A stretch of 64,000 bases of DNA from Campylobacteraceae bacterium (GTDB lineage Bacteria; Campylobacterota; Campylobacteria; Campylobacterales; Sulfurovaceae). The DNA lies in contig JALVUD010000024.1 in NCBI GenBank assembly GCA_027035765.1, positions 1-64,000 of the forward strand. The letters are read 5' to 3'. Every line of letters starts with the position of its first letter. Position 1 is the stretch's first letter. The notes under the pieces were generated by a model. It did not search any database, had not been told where the DNA came from, and worked only from the letters and a program-made list of their open reading frames with translations. The translations under genes and the position numbers were made by a program. Of the stretch, positions 1 through 9,673 are shown one piece after another.

Positions 1-70
1 CTTTACCGTCTATTTTGGCCCCGGCCTTGATCTGCTCCAGGGCCTCGTTGAAGTCAAACTTGTCGTTCAT
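1..70 (-). CDS. IS256-family-like transposase, N-terminus only (truncated by window edge)
   Basis: Reverse strand reads MNDKFDFNEALEQIKAGAKIDGK..., resembling the N-terminus of IS256/mutator transposases; preceded by a GAAATTTTGTGTCAGTCC-like putative terminal sequence at about 98-121. Confidence 0.6.
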   Translation of the reverse strand, partial: MNDKFDFNEALEQIKAGAKIDGK

Positions 71-142
71 GGTCAATCCTTTAGAATGTTAGATTCTATC
101 GGACTGACACAAAATTTCTAACGGTCCATTTTTGGAGTTTTG

Positions 143-189
143 ATTGGTTGTGGGAGAGGAATTTGAACCCCCGACCTTCGGGTTATGAG
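143..189 (-). repeat. Displaced 3' half of tRNA-fMet (47 nt, 45/47 identical to 2244-2290); putative att-site duplicate
   Basis: attggttgtgggagaggaatttgaacccccgaccttcgggttatgag versus attggttgcgggagagggatttgaacccccgaccttcgggttatgag at the intact tRNA. Confidence 0.85.
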
Positions 190-280
190 AGCCTCTTCAA
201 AGCCCAGCATATCGGATGAAATCAAAAATGTCACTACGAGCCGCACCAAATAAATCACTCTCTGCAAATTCCCAACACGA

Positions 281-583
281 TTATCGAAACAACTGTGAAT
301 GTGTACCGATCCTCAGAAGCTGCAATGTACCTCCCTCGATTCGGTAAATCACCAACAGATCACCGCTTATATGAAACTCACTCGTATCTTGATACTCGCC
401 GCTCAAAACGTGGTCTTTGGCTTGGGGCGGAAGTTCTGTTCCTTCAAGCAGTAAGGCGATATAGGCAAAGAGTTTTGCCGTGTTAGTGGAGTTGAGTTGC
501 GCTTTTTTGAGATCTTTGCTAAAGGTCTTGTGGACAGCGATATCAAGCACCCGCTTCCTTTTTAAGCTCTTCGATCGATACAT
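281..583 (-). CDS. YafQ-like type II toxin (mRNA interferase); true start may be GTG near 552
   Basis: FSKDLKKAQ...LPPQAKDHVLSGEYQDTSEFHISGDLLVIYRIEGGTLQLLRIGTHSQLF matches YafQ/RelE family; overlaps a RelB/DinJ-like ORF. Confidence 0.8.
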   Translation of the reverse strand: MYRSKSLKRKRVLDIAVHKTFSKDLKKAQLNSTNTAKLFAYIALLLEGTELPPQAKDHVLSGEYQDTSEFHISGDLLVIYRIEGGTLQLLRIGTHSQLFR

Positions 584-809
584 GGCTCATATTCTTGCTG
601 GCTCTGGCATCCTTGATCGTTTGAACAGTCTCTTGATTGGGGATTTTCACGTCAAACGGGATCCCCCGCTGCATCACCGCTTGAGCCAGGAAGATATTGA
701 ACGCGTCGCTCAAGCCCATCCCGTAACGTTTGAAGATCTCTTGTGCTTGACGTTTGATCTCGGCATCGAGATAGACATTGGTTCGTACTTTTTCGCTTGC
801 GGTTGCCAT
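543..809 (-). CDS. RelB/DinJ-family antitoxin
   Basis: MATASEKVRTNVYLDAEIKRQAQEIFKRYGMGLSDAFNIFLAQAVMQRGIPFDVKIPN: RHH RelB/DinJ signature. Confidence 0.85.
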   Translation of the reverse strand: MATASEKVRTNVYLDAEIKRQAQEIFKRYGMGLSDAFNIFLAQAVMQRGIPFDVKIPNQETVQTIKDARASKNMSHVSIEELKKEAGA

Positions 810-905
810 CGTTATGCCTTTGTATAATTTTTCCAAGTATAACACACGTTGTGTGTTTAGTCAACCTCGTGCCACAGCAGTTTTTCAAGATTATCAGGCA
901 TGGAG

Positions 906-1130
906 TTATTTGCCTTCCGAAGATAAAAGAATAAGCACATCGCTACGGATCTCCTCCCAATCAAACGGCTTCGGATCCTTTTCGTCGAGGTAAACCGTTT
1001 CGTCATCCTCTGCCATCTGCATCGTTGCAACAAACTCAAAAAGATCCGCCGGAGAGTCTATGCCTTTGATCGTTCTTGATGCGATTTCCAGAACCTGATC
1101 TCCGTAGAGAATTCCCTTCTCAAGTATCAC
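906..1130 (-). CDS. Small acidic hypothetical protein in the toxin-antitoxin cassette
   Basis: 74 aa ORF between the TA modules on the same strand. Confidence 0.45.
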   Translation of the reverse strand: MILEKGILYGDQVLEIASRTIKGIDSPADLFEFVATMQMAEDDETVYLDEKDPKPFDWEEIRSDVLILLSSEGK

Positions 1131-1154
1131 CTTGAAATCAAAGAGATCTCTCGA

Positions 1155-1589
1155 TTATTTCCGATTGAGCAGTGCGATGAGTTTAAGTTTGGCGATGGAT
1201 GACAAATCCATGATTTGCAGCTTTCCGTTTTGGTAATTTTGACCCGATGCCGATAGGATAATCTCTCTCTGCAAAGGAGTGGATGCCGCAAAAAACTCAA
1301 GCTTGATCCCCTGAAGATTGAACTTCAGAATATGTTCATCGGGAAAGAGCCCTGCCAGTCTCAGTGCCAGGGCATTGGCGTCTTTGAGTTTGGTTCCGCC
1401 TAGAGCGATAACGGCATTGGTGATCTGCTGATGGGGGAGGGGAGCGGAGCCGATGATATCGATATCTTCCGAGATTCTGTGTCCCAGATAGTATGCCAGG
1501 GCCGTGCCGCCGACAAAATAGAGCGGATCGTTTTCAAAGATATCCAGATCTTTGATCCGATCCAGAAGTGCCGTGACATCAGCAGTCAT
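1155..1589 (-). CDS. AbiEii/AbiGii-like nucleotidyltransferase (type IV TA toxin-like)
   Basis: FVGGTALAYYLGHRISEDIDI = GG-T-AL-x6-R-x-S-x-D-x-D nucleotidyltransferase signature. Confidence 0.75.
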   Translation of the reverse strand: MTADVTALLDRIKDLDIFENDPLYFVGGTALAYYLGHRISEDIDIIGSAPLPHQQITNAVIALGGTKLKDANALALRLAGLFPDEHILKFNLQGIKLEFFAASTPLQREIILSASGQNYQNGKLQIMDLSSIAKLKLIALLNRK

Positions 1590-2106
1590 GGATCATCTGC
1601 AGGATTTCCCTGAAAACCGGATTGCGGTCATACCTGCCTTCCAGCGGAACCCTGTATCCCTTTATATCGATGAAACCTTGTTTGTACAAATCTTTGTAGG
1701 AGGAAACAAGCTCTGCTTTGACCCTGTTTTTGCCGAACTTTCTGCAGAGCAGGCGAATATCGTCAGGGTTCATGGCCCTCAGATAGTTCCGGATAACAGT
1801 GGAAACTTTCTGTAGGGTAGGTCTGGAGCTTTGCCAGAAAGCGTTGAAGCTGAATTCGGACGGATCAAACACCGTTTCTTCCTGATCATCGTAGACTTCA
1901 TAGGGTGCTTTTCGCTCGCTCCGGGGAGTGTATTTGATATAGAAATGTCTGCCGTTTGTTTTTCCGACTCTGTCACGGCTGCGCTGCAGGCACTTTTTGA
2001 TCGTCTCTTTCGATGCGATGCCGTCAAAAACGGAAGCATCATACTCACGATTGAACTCAAGCTGATCAAGCCGTGCTCTGATCTCTTGTGCAACACTCAC
2101 ATCCAT
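1579..2106 (-). CDS. AbiEi-like / DUF6088-like partner (putative antitoxin)
   Basis: Overlaps the AbiEii-like ORF by 11 bp; N-terminal winged-helix-like AQEIRARLDQLEFNREYDASVFDGIASKETIKKCLQRS. Confidence 0.5.
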   Translation of the reverse strand: MDVSVAQEIRARLDQLEFNREYDASVFDGIASKETIKKCLQRSRDRVGKTNGRHFYIKYTPRSERKAPYEVYDDQEETVFDPSEFSFNAFWQSSRPTLQKVSTVIRNYLRAMNPDDIRLLCRKFGKNRVKAELVSSYKDLYKQGFIDIKGYRVPLEGRYDRNPVFREILQMIHDC

Positions 2107-2245
2107 CCCTTTTTTGATTATTCTGCCCCAAAATGTCCCGTCTGTCAAGAAGGATGCACAATGAGAAATCAATAATCATGGGTGAAGTGATCTAAGTAAA
2201 TTTGTGAAAGACTCAATAGGGTTTTGGATTTCTGATGATTTAAAT

Positions 2246-2322
<77 letters not shown>

Positions 2323-2367
2323 TCCGAATATGAAGAAGAAAAAAATATTTGAATCCGAAGATCCAAA

Positions 2368-2442
2368 TGGATGGGGTAGAGGGACTCGAACCCCCGAATG
2401 ACTGGACCAAAACCAGTTGCCTTACCACTTGGCGATACCCCA
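2368..2442 (-). tRNA. tRNA-Gln (TTG)
   Basis: TGGGGTATCGCCAAGTGGTAAGGCAACTGGTTTTGGTCCAGTCATTCGGGGGTTCGAGTCCCTCTACCCCATCCA. Confidence 0.96.
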
Positions 2443-2598
2443 AACGTTGGGACATAAACTCGATCGTTTATGTGGACGGCATTATAGAGCAAAGTTCTCT
2501 GTTTGTCAAGAGTTTTGGAGGAAAATCTGCGATATTTTCTTTCTCCTCCCGGCTCTATACGTTATAATGGCCACCACTAATTAGAAGGACGATAGAAC

Positions 2599-3630
2599 AT
2601 GTCGGAAGCGATAGCACGCGTAGAGAAAGCGATCGAAACCATCAAAAAGGGTCAGATGGTCATCATGATGGATGATGAGGACCGGGAGAACGAAGGGGAT
2701 CTTGTCTATGCCGCCACCTTCAGCACTCCGGAGATGGTCAATTTCATGGCCAAAGAGGCCAGAGGGCTCATCTGCGCCCCTGTCACACGGGAGATCGCTC
2801 AGCGGCTCGATCTCGTGCCTATGGTGGAACGCAACGACTCCCAGCACGAGACCGCCTTTACCGTCAGTATTGATGCCGCCAATGCCCGGACCGGGATCTC
2901 GGCGGCGGAACGCAGCGAGTGCATCAGCCTGCTGGCTTCTCCGCTGAGCCGGCCCGAAGATTTCGTCCGTCCCGGACATATCTTCCCCCTCATCGCCAAA
3001 GACGGCGGGGTGCTGGTGCGCACCGGTCATACCGAAGGCTCCATCGATCTGTGCAAACTGGCGGGGCTGGCCCCCGTGGCGGTGATCTGCGAAATCATCA
3101 AGGACGACGGCACCATGGCCCGCCGGGACGATCTGCGGGAGTTCTCCGCCCGGCACGAAATGCCCATCGTCTATATTTCCGACCTGGTGGAGTACCGTCT
3201 GGCCAACGAAAAGCTGGTCAAGCGATTGGACGAGGAGGAGGTGGAGTTCCAGGGGACCAAGGTGGAAAAGATCCGCTACGAAGACCACCTGGGGCGTATC
3301 CACACCGTCATCCAGTTCTACAAAATCCACGAGACCGAGAACGTCCGTTTCCATAATATCGGCTCCGATATCGAGCTGCTGCTGGACGAAAAACGCTATC
3401 AGGCCATGCTCAACAGTATCGACTATCTCAAGCGCAACGGGGGTCTTCTGATCTTTCTCGACAGCAAGACCGTCTCCAAAGAGCAGGCCAAGGAGATCGG
3501 CGTGGGCGCCCAGATCCTCCAGGACCTTGGCGTTCGCCGCATCAAACTCCTGACCACCAATATGGAGACAGAGTTTGTAGGCCTCAGCGGCTTCGGACTG
3601 GATGTGGTGGAGAAGATCGACATCGCTTGA
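2599..3630 (+). CDS. ribBA: 3,4-dihydroxy-2-butanone-4-phosphate synthase with RibA-like C-terminal domain lacking the zinc cysteines
   Basis: MMDDEDRENEGDLVYAA, RPGHIFPL, GHTEGSIDLCKLAG RibB motifs; C-terminal half RibA-like without the CxSxC motif. Confidence 0.9.
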   Translation: MSEAIARVEKAIETIKKGQMVIMMDDEDRENEGDLVYAATFSTPEMVNFMAKEARGLICAPVTREIAQRLDLVPMVERNDSQHETAFTVSIDAANARTGISAAERSECISLLASPLSRPEDFVRPGHIFPLIAKDGGVLVRTGHTEGSIDLCKLAGLAPVAVICEIIKDDGTMARRDDLREFSARHEMPIVYISDLVEYRLANEKLVKRLDEEEVEFQGTKVEKIRYEDHLGRIHTVIQFYKIHETENVRFHNIGSDIELLLDEKRYQAMLNSIDYLKRNGGLLIFLDSKTVSKEQAKEIGVGAQILQDLGVRRIKLLTTNMETEFVGLSGFGLDVVEKIDIA

Positions 3631-3640
3631 GAACGGGCGA

Positions 3641-4207
3641 TCAGAAGTAGAGAGTCTCCAGTACTTTTTGGAAAGCCTTTTTGCGATCCTCTGTACTAAG
3701 ATCCGATCCGCGGACGACAGCAATCTTCTTGCTGTGAGAAAGCACCGCTGTCTCAGAAGCATAAGCCTGGGGCGACCTGGAGGTGTGGATGATCAATCCA
3801 GGCAGCGAATCTTTTCCCAATCGTTTCATCTCATGCGTGTTTCTCCCGCCCAATAGCCAGGCCAGGTGTTTCGATGCCCAGGCACCCGGTGAGAGGCCTA
3901 AAGGGTTGTCGTAGAGGTCGATCTGGGCCAACTCATCGGGCTCACCGCCGGTGTCTCGGTAGATAAAAAACTTGTGACGTATCTTCTCTGCCGGCAGATC
4001 GGAGCGAAAATGGCTCACTCTGATCCGATAGGGTTTGGAGGGGAGGGTGAACCCGCACCTCGAAAGGGGGTCGAAAAAGCCACCGCCCTTTGCCACCACA
4101 ATTTCTGTTTTGGGAGTAGGGTGGTGAGCAGGACTCACATTGGCACATCCGAGCAGTCCCAAAACCACTGCGGCAGTTATGGCCACTTTGATTACACTTT
4201 GCTGCAT
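3641..4207 (-). CDS. Putative lipoprotein
   Basis: Signal peptide with lipobox VLGLLGCANVS. Confidence 0.55.
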   Translation of the reverse strand: MQQSVIKVAITAAVVLGLLGCANVSPAHHPTPKTEIVVAKGGGFFDPLSRCGFTLPSKPYRIRVSHFRSDLPAEKIRHKFFIYRDTGGEPDELAQIDLYDNPLGLSPGAWASKHLAWLLGGRNTHEMKRLGKDSLPGLIIHTSRSPQAYASETAVLSHSKKIAVVRGSDLSTEDRKKAFQKVLETLYF

Positions 4208-4368
4208 TTTTCCATTATAGTACGAAACTTTTCGATTTTCAATTCTCTTCTACCGTAAAAACAGCCGGAGCGATTCGTTATAATCATCCTCATGGACCAT
4301 AAAGCGAAGCGGCCGGTTGCAGCCGTCGATCTCGGAACCGGTATCTGTTGGCAGGTGAGGGGATCGCC

Positions 4369-6024
4369 ATGATCATTCTCGATGCAATCTTCGCCCGACG
4401 CTCTATCCCCTCGATCTACCTGATCGGTCTCTCCGCTCTTTTCGCGCTGGTGGTGCTCTTTACAGCGATAACAATCTACATCGAATACCTCGATTTCGGC
4501 CGGGAGACCCAACGACTCCGCAGCGAATATATCAAAGAACAGAAAGAACAGATTCACTTCGATACCTCCAGGGTCCTGCGCTTCATCTCCCGGACCTATG
4601 AAGAACAGCATGGCCGGATGGAGGAGCAGGCGCTTCAAAACCAGATCATCCGTTCCATCGAACGGCTCTACGGACGGCGGGACGGCACGGGATATATCTT
4701 TGTCTACGACTTCAACGGAACCTGCCTGAGCGATCCGGTTCAGCGGAACAACGTGGGGAAAAATCTCTACCGTTTCCGCGATCCCGACGGCGTGCAGGTG
4801 ATCCGGCAGCTCATCGACGTCTCCCGTCGTCCCAGCGGCGGTTTCGTCCGCTATACCTGGATCAAACCCACCAGCCGTACTCCCAGCCCCAAGATCTCCT
4901 ATGCCCGGGCCTTCGAACCCTGGAAGTGGATGGTGGGCACCGGCGTCTATCTGGACGAAGTGGAGAAGGTGATCGCCGGAAAACGGGAGGCCCTGCGCCA
5001 AAAGACCCTGGGAACGGTCGGAAAAATCCTGGCGTTGATGGCGGTCCTGGCCCTCATCGGCCTGCTGGGGGTGCGGATGCTCAACCGGATTATCCGCAGA
5101 GAGATCGACCGGCTCAACCGTCATTTCGACCTGGCGGCCAAACAGCATATCCTGATCGATAGAGAACGTGTCCGGCTGAGTGAGTTCCGTCCTATGGTCG
5201 ACTCCATCAATACCATGGTGAGCGAGATCCATCGGCGAAAGAACAAACTCCGGGAGATCAATCTTTCGCTGGAACAGAAGGTGGCCGAAAAAACCGCGAA
5301 TCTCAAAGAACGCAATCGACTCCTGAGAGAGGAAAAGGCCCTGAGCGAAGCCCTGATCCGGGCCCAGGACAGTTTCATCCGCCAGTCGATCCATGAGATC
5401 AATACGCCGCTGGCGGTGATCATGAACCATATCGATATCTACAGGATGAAACTGGGAGAAAACCGCTACCTGGCCAAAATAGAGGCCGGTGCCAAGATGA
5501 TCGCCACCATCTACGACGACCTGAGCTATATGGTCAAAAAGAACCGTTTCGAGTATGAAAAAACCACACTCGATTTCAGCGATTTTCTCCGGGAGAGGAT
5601 CCGATTTTTCCGCGAGATCGCCCAGGGAAACCGACTGGAGATCCGGGAACGTATCGAGGAGGGCATTTCACTTTTTTTCAGTGATGTGGAACTGCAGCGG
5701 ATCATCGACAACAACCTCTCCAACGCCATCAAATTTGCCCGGGACCACACTGTCGTCACCGTGATCCTCCGGCGTCGCGGCGAGGAGACGCTTCTGGAGT
5801 TTCACTCCTGCTCCCGGCAGCCCATCAGCGACCCCCGGCGGATCTTCGATGCCTTTCATCGGGAGGACGACAAAGTCAAAGGTTTCGGCCTGGGGCTGGA
5901 GATCGTCCGCAGTATCTGCGAAAAGAACGGTGTGAGGGTAGCGGTGAGCTCCGACCATGACCTGACGGTATTTCGCTATCATTTTTCCATGAAAAAGGCG
6001 AAACGTGCGCATACTGCTGCTTGA
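4369..6024 (+). CDS. Cache-domain sensor histidine kinase
   Basis: TM + sCache (GTGYIFVYDFNGTCLSDP, WMVGTGVYLDEVE) + HisKA (HEINTPLAVI) + HATPase (NLSNAIKFA, GFGLGLEIVRSICEKNG). Confidence 0.88.
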   Translation: MIILDAIFARRSIPSIYLIGLSALFALVVLFTAITIYIEYLDFGRETQRLRSEYIKEQKEQIHFDTSRVLRFISRTYEEQHGRMEEQALQNQIIRSIERLYGRRDGTGYIFVYDFNGTCLSDPVQRNNVGKNLYRFRDPDGVQVIRQLIDVSRRPSGGFVRYTWIKPTSRTPSPKISYARAFEPWKWMVGTGVYLDEVEKVIAGKREALRQKTLGTVGKILALMAVLALIGLLGVRMLNRIIRREIDRLNRHFDLAAKQHILIDRERVRLSEFRPMVDSINTMVSEIHRRKNKLREINLSLEQKVAEKTANLKERNRLLREEKALSEALIRAQDSFIRQSIHEINTPLAVIMNHIDIYRMKLGENRYLAKIEAGAKMIATIYDDLSYMVKKNRFEYEKTTLDFSDFLRERIRFFREIAQGNRLEIRERIEEGISLFFSDVELQRIIDNNLSNAIKFARDHTVVTVILRRRGEETLLEFHSCSRQPISDPRRIFDAFHREDDKVKGFGLGLEIVRSICEKNGVRVAVSSDHDLTVFRYHFSMKKAKRAHTAA

Positions 6025-6676
6025 GGATGAGCGGATGCTCCAGGAGGCGATTCGGGAGTATCTGCGGGAGTCGGGCTACGAAGTGGATGCCTACGAAGAC
6101 GGCCGGGAGGCCCACGAGGCAATCACAAAAGGGGAGTACGATCTTTTCGTCTTCGATATCAACACCCCCGGGATTGACGGGTTGAGTCTCCTGGAACGAC
6201 TCATCGGTGAGCAGATTCAGATCCCGACGATCTTTATCAGTGCCATCACCCGAATCGAGCAGATCTCGCGAGCCTACGAACTGGGATGCTACGACTACCT
6301 CAAAAAGCCCTTTCATCTCAAAGAGCTGACCCTCCACATCGAGCGCCTCATGCGGATCGCCGACCTGAGCACCTGCCATCTTCTGACCATCAGCGAACAG
6401 TACCGCTACGACCCCAATCGCCGGCAGCTCCTCTATAAGGGGGAGGATCAGCCTCTGAGCCGCCGCCAGGCCCAGATCATCGATCTATTGGCGACCAATC
6501 TCAACCGTATCGTCGACTTCGAAATGCTCCGTCACTATGTCTGGGACGATGCCCCCATCGACAATGCTACGATCCGTGCCGAGATGCACCGGGTCCGCAA
6601 AGAGCTCAAAGAGGAGATCATCGAAAGCATCAAGGGGATCGGTTACCGGATGAAACAAGTACAGGGGAAACTATGA
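6005..6676 (+). CDS. OmpR-family response regulator
   Basis: REC (MRILLLEDERML, FVFDINTPGIDGL, KPF) + winged-helix C-terminus; overlaps the upstream kinase. Confidence 0.9.
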   Translation: MRILLLEDERMLQEAIREYLRESGYEVDAYEDGREAHEAITKGEYDLFVFDINTPGIDGLSLLERLIGEQIQIPTIFISAITRIEQISRAYELGCYDYLKKPFHLKELTLHIERLMRIADLSTCHLLTISEQYRYDPNRRQLLYKGEDQPLSRRQAQIIDLLATNLNRIVDFEMLRHYVWDDAPIDNATIRAEMHRVRKELKEEIIESIKGIGYRMKQVQGKL

Positions 6677-7206
6677 AAAAAATTCTTCTCATCTTTCTGG
6701 GAATCGTTGTTTCAATCATAATCTATGTTTACGATCTTTATCCGCAGCGCTCCTACCATTCTGCTTCAATGCCGACTTTTTCCACGACGACCATTGCCGA
6801 TCCAGCCGAACCGGTGGAAACCCAGAAGATTTCCTGGTCCATATCGCCACCTGAAACACCGATAAAACCCTTGGATTCCGACCGGATCCGGAATGCCTTT
6901 CTTCATCATGAACACGGAGTTCCAGTGCACGGATACGGTAATGTCGTTCGCATATTGGGCGATGACAACCGCGGTTCAAGACATCAGAAATTCATTCTCA
7001 AGCTATCCAGCGGACAAACCATTCTCATCGCCCATAATATAGATCTGGCTCCACGAATCAATGGATTAGAAATCGGAGACAGCGTATCTTTTCAGGGGAT
7101 ATATGAATGGAATTCACAAGGTGGAGTTGTCCATTGGACCCACCATGACCCTTCCCACCGTCATCCCGGCGGATGGCTGGAAATCGGAGGAAGAAGTTAT
7201 CGCTAG
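6673..7206 (+). CDS. DUF3465-like protein with N-terminal membrane anchor
   Basis: GSRHQKFILKLSSGQTILIAHNIDLAPRINGLEIGDSVSFQGIYEWNSQGGVVHWTHHDP; ATGA overlap with the response regulator. Confidence 0.7.
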   Translation: MKKILLIFLGIVVSIIIYVYDLYPQRSYHSASMPTFSTTTIADPAEPVETQKISWSISPPETPIKPLDSDRIRNAFLHHEHGVPVHGYGNVVRILGDDNRGSRHQKFILKLSSGQTILIAHNIDLAPRINGLEIGDSVSFQGIYEWNSQGGVVHWTHHDPSHRHPGGWLEIGGRSYR

Positions 7207-7357
7207 CTCTGTTTTTGTAACATAATTTCACACTCTCATAATTTTTTCGTCAAATTCTGCTTCCAAAGTTCCCATGCTATGTTCTTGCTATTTTGGTTTT
7301 TTACCATGAAGCTGTCCCATACTGTCTCATCGAGGCAAACAAACAAAAGGAGGGAAC

Positions 7358-7612
7358 ATGACCGAGGAAAAGGCACGAGCCTACTGGAAGGAGAATATCT
7401 CCGCGATATTGAAACTCCTGACCGTATGGTTCATCGTTTCGTACGGCGCAGGTATTCTGTTTATCAATCAGCTGAATCAGATCGAGATCAGCGGGGTGAA
7501 ACTGGGGTTCTGGTTCGCTCAGCAGGGATCGATCTATGTCTTCGTCATTCTGATCTACATCTACGTCAAGTGGATGAACAAGATCGACGAAAAATATGAC
7601 GTCCACGAATAG
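7358..7612 (+). CDS. DUF4212 small subunit of sodium/solute symporter
   Basis: YWKENISAILKLLTVWFIVSYGAGILF...; immediately upstream of the SSS transporter. Confidence 0.88.
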   Translation: MTEEKARAYWKENISAILKLLTVWFIVSYGAGILFINQLNQIEISGVKLGFWFAQQGSIYVFVILIYIYVKWMNKIDEKYDVHE

Positions 7613-7622
7613 GAGGTAAGTC

Positions 7623-9500
7623 ATGGATCTTCAAACATTGATATACCTCTTCGTCGGGGTAAGCTTCGCACTCTATATCGTCATCGCCATCTGGGCCAAA
7701 GCAGCCAGCACCAAAGACTTCTACGTCGCGGGCGGTGGGGTACACCCTGTGGCCAACGGGATGGCTACTGCGGCAGACTGGATGTCTGCGGCCTCCTTCA
7801 TCTCCCTGGCGGGGATCATCGCCTACAAGGGTAGTGACGGCGGCGCCTATCTGATGGGCTGGACCGGCGGTTACGTCCTGCTGGCTCTGCTCCTGGCTCC
7901 CTATCTGCGGAAGTTCGGCAAATTTACCGTGCCCGATTTTGTCGGAGACCGCTACCACTCCGATATCGCCCGGACCGTCGCGGTCATTGCCGTCATCTTC
8001 ATCTCCTTTACCTATGTGGCCGGGCAGATGCGGGGTGTCGGAATCGTCTTCAGCCGCTTCCTGCAGGTGGATGTCAACACCGGCGTCATCATCGGAATGG
8101 TGATCGTCTTCATCTATGCGGTTCTCGGCGGAATGAAAGGGATCACCTACACCCAGGTGGCCCAGTACATGGTGATGATCGTCGCCTATCTGATTCCGGC
8201 GATCTTCCTGTCGCTGATGGTTACCGATACCTTCCTTCCCCAGCTGGGAATCTTCGGGACTACCACCTTTGCCTTCGATGACGGGGTCAAGACCATACCG
8301 GCGGGGACCTTCCTCATGCATGCCTTGGACCAGGCGGTCACCGATCTGGGCTTCAACGCCTACACCATGCCCGGCAACATCTGGAACATGTTCATGCTGA
8401 CCGTGGCACTGATGGTCGGAACCGCCGGGCTGCCCCACGTCATCGTCCGCTTCTTTACGGTCCCCCGCGTCCGGGATGCCCGGGCCTCTGCCGGCTGGGC
8501 ACTCTTCTTCATTGCGATCCTCTACACCACCATCGCCTCCGTGGCCGCCTTCAGCCGGGTCAATATCATCGACCGTGTCCAGAACGTCCCCTACAAGCAG
8601 TGGGTCACCGAAGGGGTCAAGCAGGCCGACGGCCGGATCAATCACGGAGGCTGGTTCAAGACCTGGGAGGATGGGTCCCTGCTGGCCTGGAACGACCGCA
8701 ACAAGGACGGCAAGATCCAGTATGCCGCCGGCAAAGCCTTCAAGGACCCCAAGGGCAAACCCCACTTTGACGATCACAAACGGGCACCCGACGGGCATCG
8801 TCTGACCACCAATCCGCTGCCGCCAGCCGGGCACAAGCCCTTCGACAACGAAGTCTATATCGACCGGGACATCATCGTCCTGGCCAACCCGGAGATCGCC
8901 AACCTGCCCAACTGGGTCATCGCTCTGATCGCGGCGGGAGGTCTGGCGGCAGCCCTCTCCACGGCTGCCGGTCTGCTGCTGGTTATCAGCTCCTCCATCT
9001 CCCACGATCTGCTGGGACGGGTCATGTTCAAAGATCCCGCCACCGGCAAATCGAAACTGAGCGATCGACAGGAGCTGCTGGCGGCCCGGATCTCGGCCAT
9101 TGCCGCGATCGTGGTGGCCGGATACCTGGGAATCAATCCTCCGGGATTCGTCGCCCAGGTGGTCGCCTTCGCCTTCGGCCTGGCGGCGGCGAGCTTCTTC
9201 CCCACGATCATCCTGGGGATCTTCGACAAGCGTATGAACAAGGCGGGAGCCATCGCCGGGATCAGCACCGGCCTGATCTTCACCTTCAGCTATATCGTCT
9301 ATTTCGTCTTCATGGGCGGCGATCCCAAAGATTATCTCTTCGGTGTCGCTCCTGTGGGGATCGGAACCATCGGAATGGTGCTGCACTTCATCGTGGCATT
9401 CATCATCTCCCGAATGACTGCGGAGCCGCCCGCCCACATCCAGGAGATGGTCGAGAACATCCGGATCCCAAGGGGTGCCGGAGAGGCGCACGACCACTGA
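7623..9500 (+). CDS. Sodium:solute symporter, ActP-like (VC_2705 type), probable acetate/monocarboxylate transporter
   Basis: SSS family: NGMATAADWMSAASFISLAG, GLPHVIVRFFTVPRVRDAR, AAGGLAAALSTAAGLLLVISSSISHDL. Confidence 0.88.
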   Translation: MDLQTLIYLFVGVSFALYIVIAIWAKAASTKDFYVAGGGVHPVANGMATAADWMSAASFISLAGIIAYKGSDGGAYLMGWTGGYVLLALLLAPYLRKFGKFTVPDFVGDRYHSDIARTVAVIAVIFISFTYVAGQMRGVGIVFSRFLQVDVNTGVIIGMVIVFIYAVLGGMKGITYTQVAQYMVMIVAYLIPAIFLSLMVTDTFLPQLGIFGTTTFAFDDGVKTIPAGTFLMHALDQAVTDLGFNAYTMPGNIWNMFMLTVALMVGTAGLPHVIVRFFTVPRVRDARASAGWALFFIAILYTTIASVAAFSRVNIIDRVQNVPYKQWVTEGVKQADGRINHGGWFKTWEDGSLLAWNDRNKDGKIQYAAGKAFKDPKGKPHFDDHKRAPDGHRLTTNPLPPAGHKPFDNEVYIDRDIIVLANPEIANLPNWVIALIAAGGLAAALSTAAGLLLVISSSISHDLLGRVMFKDPATGKSKLSDRQELLAARISAIAAIVVAGYLGINPPGFVAQVVAFAFGLAAASFFPTIILGIFDKRMNKAGAIAGISTGLIFTFSYIVYFVFMGGDPKDYLFGVAPVGIGTIGMVLHFIVAFIISRMTAEPPAHIQEMVENIRIPRGAGEAHDH

Positions 9501-9533
9501 TCGAGTCGAGGCTGACGCCTCGCACGATCCGAG

Positions 9534-9655
9534 TGAATGATGAATGGTGAATAGTGAATGGTTTCGGAACGCGTTGCTTCACAACGCAGATGTTATAAAA
9601 TAATAGAGAGTGCGTATGCACTCTGACCTCAATCATTCATCATTCACCATTCACC
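9534..9655. repeat. Large imperfect inverted repeat of heptamers (TGAATGA/TGAATGG/TGAATAG/TGAATGG ... rc) enclosing two internal palindromes
   Basis: Left arm 9534-9561, right arm 9633-9655; internal GCGTTG-CTTCA-CAACGC (9571-9587) and AGAGTGC-GTAT-GCACTCT (9607-9624). Confidence 0.85.
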
Positions 9656-9673
9656 AAATCCAAAGGATTTTTT

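Noticed and set aside
143-189. Second tRNA-Met gene
   Set aside because: Only the 3' half is present; the 5' half and D-arm are missing, so it is a fragment
2443-2598. FMN riboswitch upstream of ribBA
   Set aside because: Short AT-rich leader without recognisable RFN conserved elements
7566-9497. 643-aa minus-strand ORF
   Set aside because: Antisense shadow of the SSS transporter; DDGD/HQ-rich nonsense translation
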